A model generated the notes under the pieces. It saw nothing but the letters and a program-made list of their open reading frames with translations, was not told the DNA's origin and did no database searches. A DNA stretch of 64,000 nt, taken from contig NZ_CP163439.1 in assembly GCF_041052385.1 (NCBI RefSeq), positions 4,329,001 through 4,393,000 on the forward strand, written 5' to 3'. Below, one piece after another: positions 53,270 through 61,845 of the stretch. The DNA is from Streptomyces sp. R28 (lineage in GTDB: Bacteria > Actinomycetota > Actinomycetes > Streptomycetales > Streptomycetaceae). The first letter of the stretch is position 1. Each line of letters begins with the position of its first letter. The position numbers were made by a program, and so were the translations under genes.

Positions 53270-54578
53270 TCAGGTCGACGTCGCCCGCGGCCGGAGCACT
53301 TCGGGCAGCCCCCAGCGCCGCAGCACCTCCGGCACGGCGACCGTCCCGTCCGCCCGCTGATGCTGCTCCAGGATCGCGGGCACCAGCCGGCTGGTGGCGA
53401 GACCCGAGGCGTTGAGGGTGTGGACGTACGCCGCCTTGCCGCCGTCGGCCGGGCGGTGACGGATACCGCCGCGCCGGGCCTGGTAGTCACGGGCGTTCGA
53501 CACCGAGCTGACCTCGGCGTACGCGCCCAGGCTGGGCAGCCAGACCTCCACGTCGTAGGTCTTGGCCTGCGCGGGGCTGATGTCCCCGGCGGCGAGCTTG
53601 GTGACCCGGTAGTGCAAGCCGAGTTCCGTGACCAACTCCTCGGCCCGCGCCAGGAGTTCGAGGTGCGCGGCGTCCGAGTCCCGCGGCCGGGCGAACTGGA
53701 ACAGCTCGACCTTGTTGAACTGGTGCCCCCGCAGCGTCCCGCGGTCCGCCGTGCGGTGGCTGCCGCTCTCCCTGCGGTAACAGGGCGTGTAGGCGACGTA
53801 CCTGCGCGGCAGTTCCCGCTCGTCGAGCGTCTCGCCGCGGTGAAGGTTGACCAGGGCGGGCTCGGCGGTGGGCAGCAGGAAGTGCTCGTCCACGCGGAAG
53901 ACCTCGTCGGCGAACTTGGGGAACTGTCCGGCCGTGTACCCGGCCTCATAGGTCAGCAGGTGCGGCGGCAGCACGAACTCGTATCCCGCGCGGCGGTGTG
54001 CGTCGAGGAAGTGGCTGAGCAGCGCCCACTCCAGGGCGGCGCCCTCGCCACGGTAGATCCAGTAGCCGTTGCCGGCGAGGGCCGCACCCCGCTTGTAGTC
54101 GACCAGTCCGAGGTCCTGGGCGAGCTCCACGTGGTCCCTGGCCGGGAAGTCGAAGGCGGGCGCATTCCCCACGGCCCGCACGACCTCGTTGTTCTCCTTG
54201 CCGCCCGCCGCCACGTCAGCGTCCGGGAGGTTGGGCAGGGCGTCGAGGAACTCCTGGTGTCGGCCGGCCAGTTCGGCGAGATGGGCCTCCGCCTCGGCGA
54301 GTTCGCCGGCCAGGGTCTTGGCGGTGGCCTGGAGTTCGTCGGCCAGGGGCCGGGCGGTCGCCCGGGGCTCGTCGGCCGCGGTGCCCTCACGGCGTCGTAC
54401 GGCGATCTCGGCCGAGATCCGCCCGCCGCTCCCCGCGCAGCCGCTCCACGGCCGTACGGGCCTCGCGGAAGGCGGCGTCGAGGGTGAGGAAGGCCGGGAT
54501 GTCGGCGTCCACGGCGCGTTTGCGCAGGCCCTCGCGGACCTGGTCGGGGTGGTTTCGGATGAGGGTGACGTCGAGCAT
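53270..54578 (-). pseudogene. Seryl-tRNA synthetase paralogue with a frameshift
   Basis: Homologue of SerRS, which charges tRNA-Ser. The class II core is intact: motif 2 in YRRESGSHRTADRGTL and motif 3 in EVSSVSNARDYQARRGGIR. The N-terminal arm starts MLDVTLIRNHPDQVREG at ATG 54578 with GGAG eight bases upstream. After LRGERR the frame must change by one base to reach ISAEIAVRRREG; one extra G in CGGCGGGCGG near 54421-54430 explains it. It may be inactivated, or the run may be a sequencing error. A T-box leader lies directly upstream. Confidence 0.85.
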
Positions 54579-54600
54579 GGTGCGCGCTCCGTCCGGTCGG

Positions 54601-54853
54601 CCGGGGCACACGGTCCGCCCCGGGGTGGTCCCTCGGGGCGTGGGCGAGAGGGTGCTCGCGGTGCCACCACGCCTTCACCGCCGTACCCCACCTGCGTGGC
54701 CGTACGACGGACTCGTTCGGGCCCGATGACGGGGGCCGGCCGGCGGGGCATTTCCTCCCCGCACTCGGGAGTGGATTCACTCGGGACGCGAGGCCGCCTT
54801 CACAGCGATCGGCGGCTCTCTCGGCTCGCGGCCCCGGGTTACTTGTCTCCGTC
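54601..54853 (-). promoter_or_regulatory. Seryl T-box riboswitch leader of the serS paralogue
   Basis: All parts of a T-box are present on the minus strand. Stem I (54853 to 54768) has GGAG...CTCC closing the specifier loop, AAGTA on its 5' side, CGCGAG/CTCGCG, and a distal GCCGCC/GGCGGC hairpin with GCTGTGAA. The specifier is TCC (Ser) at 54773-54775 followed by A. The antiterminator pairs GGCGTGG (54673-54667) with CCACGCC (54643-54637), has the 7-base bulge TGGCACC (54666-54660), and the hairpin GCGAG/CTCGC. The C in UGGC matches the G discriminator of tRNA-Ser. A competing CGCCCCG/CGGGGCG hairpin follows. Confidence 0.88.
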
Positions 54854-54931
54854 AGCGCGTTGCAGGGAGAGTAGAGCAGCAGCTCAGCGCCGCGGAAGCG
54901 AATTTTCGTCCCGTACCGCCGGACGGGCGCC

Positions 54932-55534
54932 CTACGCCGGTGCTCCCAGCTCCGCCCACACCGTCTTGCCCGCGACCCCCGGCGTCCTCACGACTCCCCA
55001 GTCCAGGCACAGCCGCTGCACGATGAACATGCCGTGGCCGCCGGGGCGGCCCGCGCGGTGCGGCGTGCGGGGGGCCGGCTGGCCCGTGCCCTTGTCGGAG
55101 ACCTCGATACGGATCACCTTGTTGTCGCAGGCGACCCACAACTGGTCGGGCCCCTCGGCGTGCAGACACGCGTTGGTGACCAGCTCGGAGACGACGAGCA
55201 GTACGTCCTCGGCCGCGGCCCGCTGGTCGGCGGTGGCGGCCGGCAGCCAGCCCCACGCGTACAGCGCCTGGCGGGCGAAGTCACGGGCGAGCGGGACGAC
55301 CCCGCTCTGGTCGCCGAAGTCCAGCCGACGGACCTGACGCCCCGCAGCCGCCTGGACGGACGCCTCGGACGCCTCGGGCCTCAAGGACGGCACGGCGCCC
55401 CCGTCGGGCGTTGCCGCCGCCGGAGCGCCCTCGTCGGAGCCCCCCGCGGCCGGCACGCCCCCCTCGGACACCCCGGAAGCGCCGCTGGGCTCAGGGCCGC
55501 GGTCGCCCGGCGAGAAAGGCCGGGTGGTGCTCAT
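54932..55534 (-). CDS. Anti-sigma factor, RsbW/SpoIIAB-like ATP-binding protein
   Basis: A 200-residue protein. The first ~65 residues are Gly/Pro/Ala-rich and disordered. A GHKL ATPase domain follows with SELVTNACLHAEGP (N box), VSDKGTGQPAP (G1) and GGHGMFIVQRL (G2). Such proteins hold a sigma factor inactive and phosphorylate an STAS antagonist. The STAS gene and a SigB-type sigma gene lie next to it; this set resembles the S. coelicolor PrsI-ArsI-SigI switch. Confidence 0.85.
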   Translation of the reverse strand: MSTTRPFSPGDRGPEPSGASGVSEGGVPAAGGSDEGAPAAATPDGGAVPSLRPEASEASVQAAAGRQVRRLDFGDQSGVVPLARDFARQALYAWGWLPAATADQRAAAEDVLLVVSELVTNACLHAEGPDQLWVACDNKVIRIEVSDKGTGQPAPRTPHRAGRPGGHGMFIVQRLCLDWGVVRTPGVAGKTVWAELGAPA

Positions 55535-55770
55535 CAGCGCTTCACCTCACCGATTCACCAGTTCAACGTTCACACGATTCACAAGTCTGTACGCAGAGTC
55601 AGTACGGCAGTACACGTCCCTGCCTGATGCGTCGGTCACAGTTCCCCACCCCCGGTGGCCGACCTCACAGCCGACAGGTTCAGGATGTCTCCTGCCCGAC
55701 CGCGCCGAGGGAACACCCCCGGATTCGGCACGAATGATGTGACGTCTGATGCGGTGCCCGACGCGAGGGG

Positions 55771-56157
55771 TCAACCCGACCCGTCGGACTCGTCGGCCAG
55801 GGCGTCGTCGAGCGAGTCGTGGACCGTGAAGACCGCGTCGGCCCCTGTGATCTCGAACACGCGCGCAACGACGGGCAGCATGCCCGCCAGATGCACCCCG
55901 CCACCGGCGGCCTCCGCCTTCAGCCGGGCCCCGAGCAGCACGTTCAGCCCCGTGGAGTCACAGAACTCGAGCCGCGAGCAATCGACGACCAGCCGACTGA
56001 AACCCTTGCCGAGGCAGTCCTCGAGTGGCTCACGCAACAAATCGGCGGTGTGGTGATCCAACTCACCCGCCGGGGTCACGACGGCACTGGAGCCCTCTTC
56101 CCGCACCTCGACCAGAAGTCGGCCAGACTGTGCGCTGCCGACCGTCCCGCGGTCCAT
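55771..56157 (-). CDS. STAS-domain anti-anti-sigma factor
   Basis: A 128-residue SpoIIAA/RsbV-like protein. The phosphorylatable Ser lies in LEFCDSTGLNVLLGA. It releases sigma by binding the anti-sigma factor when dephosphorylated. ATG at 56157 is used; an in-frame GTG at 56169 is possible. About 235 bases separate it from the downstream anti-sigma gene; that gap contains repeated GATTCAC motifs but no gene. A SigB-like promoter is seen upstream. Confidence 0.88.
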   Translation of the reverse strand: MDRGTVGSAQSGRLLVEVREEGSSAVVTPAGELDHHTADLLREPLEDCLGKGFSRLVVDCSRLEFCDSTGLNVLLGARLKAEAAGGGVHLAGMLPVVARVFEITGADAVFTVHDSLDDALADESDGSG

Positions 56158-56229
56158 GCCGTCTCTCACTCCCGACGTCGTGGCTGCTGACTGACGCTTT
56201 CGAACACTACGCCTTCCCCACGCCCTCCA

Positions 56230-56253
56230 ACACCCGAACATCCACCCAGAAAC
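56230..56253 (-). promoter_or_regulatory. SigB-type promoter candidate upstream of the STAS gene
   Basis: On the minus strand GTTT (56253-56250), 14 bases, then GGGTGT (56235-56230). This fits the GTTT-N14-GGGTAY pattern of SigB/SigF-class sigma factors with one mismatch, 73 bases before the start codon. It would make the switch autoregulated. Confidence 0.4.
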
Positions 56254-56406
56254 GGACATTTCGGAACAGAGCGCACTTGCGGTGGGCTCCCGAAAGCGGG
56301 TAGGGCTAGTAGAGACACGTAACCGACTCGGCCGGCTTTGGAGGCGCCGCACACCGCAGTGCACGCAGGCTTCGGCAGCCATATGCCGAGAACGATGGAG
56401 GACATC

Positions 56407-57348
56407 ATGTCACCCCGGCTCGACGCATCGCATACCCAGACGGCGACGTCGGCACCCCGACCGGAACATCTGGATCCCATCGAGCGCGACAGCGCCGTAC
56501 GTAACGAACCGGACTTCGGTCAGGAGTTGACCCAGGACGACGTACTCGCCGGGCTTCCGGACATCCCCCCGTACGACGAGGTGGGGCCGGTGGACGCGCG
56601 GGCCCTTTCCAAGACCCTCTTCGAGCGGCTGGAGTCGCTGGAGGAAGGGACCCACGAGTACTCGTACGTCCGCAACACGCTCGTCGAACTCAACCTCGCC
56701 CTGGTCAAGTTCGCCGCCTCCCGCTTCCGCTCGCGCAGCGAGCCGATGGAGGACATCATCCAGGTCGGCACCATCGGCCTGATCAAGGCGATCGACCGCT
56801 TCGAGCTCAGCCGCGGCGTGGAGTTCCCCACCTTCGCGATGCCGACCATCGTCGGCGAGATCAAGCGCTTCTTCCGCGACACCTCGTGGTCGGTGCGGGT
56901 ACCGCGCCGGCTGCAGGAACTCCGGCTCGACCTGGCCAAGGCCGGCGACGAGTTGGCCCAGAAGCTCGACCGCGCCCCGACGGTGGCGGAACTGGCGGAG
57001 CGCCTCGGTCTGACCAACGACGAGGTCGTCGAGGGCATGGCGGCCTCGAACGCGTACACCGCCTCCTCGCTGGACGCCCAGCCCGAGGAGGACGACGCCG
57101 AGGGCGCGCTCGCCGACCGGATCGGCTACGAGGACCACGGCATCGAAGGCATCGAGTACGTCGAGTCCTTGAAGCCGCTCATCGCCGAACTGCCGCCCAG
57201 AGACCGGAAGATCCTCTCCTTGCGGTTCGTCGCGGGTATGACCCAGTCGGAGATCGGCGAGGAACTCGGCATCTCACAGATGCATGTGTCGCGACTGCTG
57301 TCGCGCACCCTGATCCGGCTCCGGAAGGGGCTGACGGTCGAAGAGTGA
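56407..57348 (+). CDS. sigI: SigB/SigF/SigG-family RNA polymerase sigma factor
   Basis: A 313-residue stress-type sigma factor with regions 2, 3 and 4: MEDIIQVGTIGLIKAIDRF and GVEFPTFAMPTIVGEIKRFFRD (region 2), the DELAQKLDRAPTVAELAERLG region 3, and RFVAGMTQSEIGEELGISQ with HVSRLL (region 4). GGAGG five bases before ATG 56407 decides the start. It diverges from its presumed STAS and anti-sigma regulators. The symbol follows remembered synteny with S. coelicolor and is less certain than the family. Confidence 0.88.
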   Translation: MSPRLDASHTQTATSAPRPEHLDPIERDSAVRNEPDFGQELTQDDVLAGLPDIPPYDEVGPVDARALSKTLFERLESLEEGTHEYSYVRNTLVELNLALVKFAASRFRSRSEPMEDIIQVGTIGLIKAIDRFELSRGVEFPTFAMPTIVGEIKRFFRDTSWSVRVPRRLQELRLDLAKAGDELAQKLDRAPTVAELAERLGLTNDEVVEGMAASNAYTASSLDAQPEEDDAEGALADRIGYEDHGIEGIEYVESLKPLIAELPPRDRKILSLRFVAGMTQSEIGEELGISQMHVSRLLSRTLIRLRKGLTVEE

Positions 57349-57386
57349 CGACCGACGGCGGAGGGGCGCCCCCCTCCCCGCCGACA

Positions 57387-57441
57387 CGCGCTGTGCCCGG
57401 TACCCCGCCGAATCCGTCGGCCGGATACCGGGCACAGCGCG
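57387..57441 (+). terminator. Terminator after the sigma factor gene
   Basis: CGCGCTGTGCCCGGTA (57387-57402) and TACCGGGCACAGCGCG (57426-57441) form a perfect 16-base-pair stem with a 23-base loop, 39 bases after the stop. Confidence 0.75.
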
Positions 57442-57609
57442 TTCGGTCGTTCTCGGGCCGTTCATGGCCGTTCATGTCCGTTCATGGGCTGTTCACGGGT
57501 TACCCGCAGAAACCCTTTCCCCAAAGCTTCCCTTCCTCCACTATGAGCCGTCATACCCGCCGGTAGATCAATGCTGGAGCGGGTCGCACGGCTGCAAGGA
57601 GGCAGGCGG

Positions 57610-59172
57610 ATGGCTCGGGCCGACGACGGCAGAGAAGCTGGCCCAGGGGTGCCTGCGGGCGCGGCCGACGCGCGGCTCACCGAACTGCTGGGCGCCGACA
57701 CGGCCACCGCGTATCAGGCGCTCCAGGAACTCCGCGCCCGCCATCACGCCCCCGTCCTCGCCTACGCCCGCCTGTGCATCCCGAACGACTCCATGGCGCG
57801 GCAGCTCGCGGCCCAGGCGTTCACGCTCGCGGCCCGTCAGACGGCACGCGGCGTCGACCCGGGCCTGCCCTGGCGGCACCGGCTTCTGCTGCTGACCGCC
57901 CGGTCGGCCGGGACCTGGGCCATGGACGAACGGGCCGCGGGCCTCGACGCGGGCCTGCTCCTCGTCCTGAACACGACGGGTCCGTCCGGGCCGGTCCCGC
58001 CCATGCTCACGGCGTTCCAGTCCCTGCCGTCCCGCACGCAGGGCCTGATCTGGTACGGGGTCGTCGAGCGCGAGCCGGTGGAGCAGACGGCCGCTCTCCT
58101 CGGCCTCACCCGCGAAGACGTCACGTACGGCACCGCCGCGGCGCTCCAGCAGCTGGCCCGCGCCTGCCTGCGCACCCGTCTCGCCGCCTCCGACGACCCC
58201 GACTGCCCCGACTTCGGCCGCCTCATCGAGGAGTCCGTACGGCCGGACAGCCCCCGCGACAGCACCGACCTGCACGCCCACATGGCGCACTGCCCGCACT
58301 GCACGACCGCCTACGAGGAACTGTCGGCGCTCCGGGACACTCCGCGCACGACGCTGGCGGAGGGGCTGCTGCCGTGGGGCGGGACGGCGTACGCGGCGGG
58401 TGGCGCGGGCGTGCGGGAGGCCGTCGGGCTGGTCGCGGAGGGGAGGTGGCCGCAGGGGGCCTGGCCGTGGGATCGCCGACGGTTCGTGCTGGCGTCGGCG
58501 GCGCTCGGGGTGGCCCTGCTGCCGCTGGTGGCGTTCCTGGTGGCGCAGGGCGGTTCGTCGTCGGCGCAGGATCCGGTCGGCTCGGTCGGGACGCCGGTGA
58601 GTGTGCCGCCGGTGGCGGTGACGGTGACGGCCACCGCCACGGTTTCCCCGAGTCCGTCGCCTTCCCCCACCACCGAGCCGCCGTCCCCCAGGAAGAGTTC
58701 GGCCCCCTCGAAAACGGCACGCCCGAAGCCGCCGCCCTCCCCCAGTCCCGCCCCGACGCGCCCACCCGACGGCAGATACGCCCAAGTCGTGAACCTCGCC
58801 TCGGGGTTGTGCCTGGACGTGGCCGGTGCCTTCTTCGACGGAACCGATGTCGTCACAGCCCCCTGCACCGGCTCCCGCACCCAACGCTGGCGGGTCGACT
58901 CCGCGCGCGGCGTGCTCCAGTCGTCCGCCGACCCCGACTACTGCCTGGACAGCCGCGGTGCGACGGACCGGGGCGTCGGGATCTGGACGTGCGACTCCGT
59001 CCACGGTCGCAACGGGCAGAACCTGAAGTTCGTGGTGGACGGCGCCGGAGCGATCCGGCCGGCCATCGCCGTCGAGACGGCGGTGACACCGGACGGCGGC
59101 GCCGGGGAGGGGCTGTCGCTGGAGCCGCTGGACGGGGGCAGGGAGCAGCGGTGGAGGGCGGGAGCCTCCTGA
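57610..59172 (+). CDS. Sigma-like / anti-sigma / transmembrane / ricin-lectin fusion
   Basis: A 520-residue protein. Residues ~36-80 resemble ECF sigma region 2 (HHAPVLAYARLC, ARQLAAQAFTLAAR) and ~145-190 resemble region 4 (EQTAALLGLTREDVTYG). A zinc anti-sigma motif H224-x3-C228-x2-C231 follows, then a membrane helix at ~292-313, a Pro/Ser stalk and a RICIN beta-trefoil at ~385-520 (GLCLDVAG, YCLDSRG). It looks like a one-protein signalling device in which sugar binding outside controls a sigma factor inside, as described for ECF groups with C-terminal extensions. AAGGAGG precedes ATG 57610. Confidence 0.82.
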   Translation: MARADDGREAGPGVPAGAADARLTELLGADTATAYQALQELRARHHAPVLAYARLCIPNDSMARQLAAQAFTLAARQTARGVDPGLPWRHRLLLLTARSAGTWAMDERAAGLDAGLLLVLNTTGPSGPVPPMLTAFQSLPSRTQGLIWYGVVEREPVEQTAALLGLTREDVTYGTAAALQQLARACLRTRLAASDDPDCPDFGRLIEESVRPDSPRDSTDLHAHMAHCPHCTTAYEELSALRDTPRTTLAEGLLPWGGTAYAAGGAGVREAVGLVAEGRWPQGAWPWDRRRFVLASAALGVALLPLVAFLVAQGGSSSAQDPVGSVGTPVSVPPVAVTVTATATVSPSPSPSPTTEPPSPRKSSAPSKTARPKPPPSPSPAPTRPPDGRYAQVVNLASGLCLDVAGAFFDGTDVVTAPCTGSRTQRWRVDSARGVLQSSADPDYCLDSRGATDRGVGIWTCDSVHGRNGQNLKFVVDGAGAIRPAIAVETAVTPDGGAGEGLSLEPLDGGREQRWRAGAS

Positions 59173-59197
59173 TCGGTGGAGGACGGGAGGCTCCTGA

Positions 59198-60412
59198 TCA
59201 GGCCTCGCGCACGCCCCGGCGCCACACCTCGCTGACCAGCGGCACGCCCGGCCGATAGGCCAGGTGCACATGGCTCGGTGCGTCGAGGAGGAGCAGGTCG
59301 GCGCGGGCGCCCGGGGTGAGGTGGCCGATGTCGTCGCGGCGCAGGGCCGCGGCGCCGCCCGCCGTGGCCGACCAGACCGCCTCGTCCGGGGTCATCCCCA
59401 TGTCCCGTACCGCGAGCGCGATGCAGAAGGGCACGGAGGAGGTGAAGGACGATCCCGGGTTGCAGTCGGTGGAGAGGGCGACGGTGACGCCCGCGTCGAG
59501 GAGCCGGCGGGCGTTCGGCCACTGGGCGCGGGTGGAGAACTCGGCGCCGGGCAGGAGGGTGGCGACGGTGCTGCCGCTCGCGAGGGCGTCCACGTCCGCG
59601 TCGGTGAGGTGGGTGCAGTGGTCGGCGCTGGCCGCGTCCAGCTCGACCGCGAGCTGCACGCCGGGGCCGTAGGTGAGCTGGTTGGCGTGGACGCGGGGGT
59701 GCAGGCCCTTGGCCTTGCCCGCGGTGAGGATCGCGCGGGCCTGGTCGCCGTCGAAGGCGCCCTTCTCGCAGAAGACGTCGATCCAACGGGCGTACGGGGC
59801 ACAGGCGTCGAGCATCTCGCCGGTGACGAGGGCGACGTAGGCGGCCGGGTCGTCGGCGTGGTCCGGGGAGACGATGTGGGCGCCGAGGTAGGTGACCTCG
59901 TCGGTGTGGGCGGCGGCGATGCGCAGGGCCCGGGCCTCGTCCTCGACCGTCAGGCCGTAGCCGGACTTGGTCTCGAAGGTGGTGGTGCCCTGGTGCAGCG
60001 CCTCGCGGAGGTAACGGGTGAGGTTGGCCTCGAGTTCCTCGTCGCTCGCGGCGCGGGTGGCGGCGACGGTGGTACGGATGCCGCCCGCGCTGTACGGCCG
60101 CCCCGACATACGGGCGTTGAACTCCTGCGTCCGGTCGCCCGCGAAGACGAGGTGGGAGTGGGAGTCGACGAAGCCCGGGATGACCGCCCGGCCGCCCGCG
60201 TCGACCCGATTGTCAGTGGCGGGTGCTTTGCTTTGATCACCGGTCCACACGACGCGGTCGCCTTCGATGACGACGGCCGCGTCCTGGATCAGGCCAAGGG
60301 GGGATCCGTCACCTAGGGAGGGGTTGTTGGTGACCAGGGCGGCGATGTTGGTGATGAGCGTGCTTGCGGTGCTCGCGGAGTGGGCGGGGCTGACGGTCGT
60401 CGCGTTGCTCAT
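59198..60412 (-). CDS. hutI: Imidazolonepropionase
   Basis: A 404-residue amidohydrolase that opens 4-imidazolone-5-propionate to N-formimino-L-glutamate in histidine breakdown. Metal-binding FVDSHSHLVFAGDR, TTTFETKSGYGL and STDCNPGSSF are family motifs. ATG at 60412 has AAGGA five bases upstream. Apparent coding in the same frame upstream of this ATG is not real. Last gene of the hut operon, 83 bases after hutF. Confidence 0.95.
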   Translation of the reverse strand: MSNATTVSPAHSASTASTLITNIAALVTNNPSLGDGSPLGLIQDAAVVIEGDRVVWTGDQSKAPATDNRVDAGGRAVIPGFVDSHSHLVFAGDRTQEFNARMSGRPYSAGGIRTTVAATRAASDEELEANLTRYLREALHQGTTTFETKSGYGLTVEDEARALRIAAAHTDEVTYLGAHIVSPDHADDPAAYVALVTGEMLDACAPYARWIDVFCEKGAFDGDQARAILTAGKAKGLHPRVHANQLTYGPGVQLAVELDAASADHCTHLTDADVDALASGSTVATLLPGAEFSTRAQWPNARRLLDAGVTVALSTDCNPGSSFTSSVPFCIALAVRDMGMTPDEAVWSATAGGAAALRRDDIGHLTPGARADLLLLDAPSHVHLAYRPGVPLVSEVWRRGVREA

Positions 60413-60495
60413 GGCGTCCTTGGTGGCCTGGTCGGCGGTGGGGGCGGGTTCGGGGACAGCTGCGCAGGCGGGCCGCGCGGGTGGGCGGCCGGGGG

Positions 60496-61845
60496 TCATC
60501 CGCGCAGGGCTGCGACGGCGTCCGCGAGGGCTTTCGGCACATCCGGTACGAGTGAGTGGACCCCGTCCCGTACGACGTGCCGACCGCCCACGACCGTATG
60601 CGACACGTCTGCTGCCGACGCAGCGAATACGGCCGTCTCGGCCCCGAGCCGCGGAAGCGGCCCTGCCGTCCTGACCGAGTCGAGCGCGATCGTCGTGAGG
60701 TCGGCGCGTGCGCCGGGCTCGATGGTGCCCACGTCGTCCCAGCCGAGAGCCGCGTGGCCGTCGGCGGAGGCCGCCCGCAGGAGCGCCGCCGCCGTCCAGT
60801 GACCTCGCGTACGGGTGCGCAGGCGCTCGTTGAGCTCCATCGCGCGCGCCTCTTCGAGGAGGTCGATGACGGCGTGGCTGTCGGAGCCGAGGGAGAGCGG
60901 GGAGCCTTCGTTCTGCAGGGCGACGGCCGGCCCGATGCCGTCCGCGAGGTCCCGTTCGGTGGTCGGGCACATACAGGTGCCGGTGCCGCTGCCACCGATC
61001 AGGGAGATGTCCTCGGCGGTGAGGTGGGTGTTGTGGACGCCGGTGGTACGCGGTCCGAGCACGCCGTGCAGGGCGAGGAGCTGGGTGGGGGTGCAGCCGT
61101 GGACTTCCAGGCACGCCTCGTTCTCGGCGGTCTGCTCGGACAGGTGCACATGCAGCGGGGCCCGCCGCTCCTCGGCCCACCGCGCCACGGTCGCCAACTG
61201 GTCGGCGGGCACGGCCCGTACGGAGTGGATCGCCGCCCCGATCCGTGCGTGATCCCGGTCCTTGAGAACTGAACAGCGTTCGGCCCAGGCATCCGCGCTG
61301 CCGTCGGAGAAGCGGAGCTGGTGGCTGTTGGGGGCCTGCCCGAAGCCGGAGGAGAGATAGGCGGTGTCGAGGAGGGTGATGCGGATGCCGGCGTCGGCGG
61401 CGGCCGCGACCAGGGCCTCGCCCATCGCGTTCGGGTCGGCGTACGGGGTGCCGCCCGGGGCGTGGTGGACGTAGTGGAACTCGCCGACGGCGGTGATCCC
61501 CGCCAGCGCCATCTCGGCGTACACGGCGCGGGCGAGGGCGTGGTAGGTCTCCGGGGTCAGCCGGTCGGCGAACGAGTACATGACCTCGCGCCAGGTCCAG
61601 AAGGTGCCGGAGCCGACCTGGACGGTGCCGCGCAGGGCACGGTGGAAGGCGTGCGAGTGGGCGTTGGCCAGCCCGGGGAGGGTGAGCCCGCGGAGGATCT
61701 CGGCGCCGGAGGGCGGGGCGGGGACATCGGTCCGGACGGCGGCGATGCGGCCGTCGCTCACGTCGAGGGCGACGCCCGGCTCGACGTGGGTGTCGAGCCA
61801 GGCGTGTTCCAGCCAGTAGGTACGGGTCTGCTGGGTGGGCGTCAC
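60496..61845 (-). CDS. hutF: Formimidoylglutamate deiminase
   Basis: A 449-residue amidohydrolase that converts N-formimino-L-glutamate to N-formyl-L-glutamate and ammonia. GLANAHSHAFHRALRG binds the metal, and VHLSEQTAENEAC and LGSDSHAVIDL complete the site. The GTG start overlaps the preceding gene by four bases. Its presence shows that this strain uses the five-step histidine pathway through formylglutamate. Confidence 0.94.
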   Translation of the reverse strand: MTPTQQTRTYWLEHAWLDTHVEPGVALDVSDGRIAAVRTDVPAPPSGAEILRGLTLPGLANAHSHAFHRALRGTVQVGSGTFWTWREVMYSFADRLTPETYHALARAVYAEMALAGITAVGEFHYVHHAPGGTPYADPNAMGEALVAAAADAGIRITLLDTAYLSSGFGQAPNSHQLRFSDGSADAWAERCSVLKDRDHARIGAAIHSVRAVPADQLATVARWAEERRAPLHVHLSEQTAENEACLEVHGCTPTQLLALHGVLGPRTTGVHNTHLTAEDISLIGGSGTGTCMCPTTERDLADGIGPAVALQNEGSPLSLGSDSHAVIDLLEEARAMELNERLRTRTRGHWTAAALLRAASADGHAALGWDDVGTIEPGARADLTTIALDSVRTAGPLPRLGAETAVFAASAADVSHTVVGGRHVVRDGVHSLVPDVPKALADAVAALRG

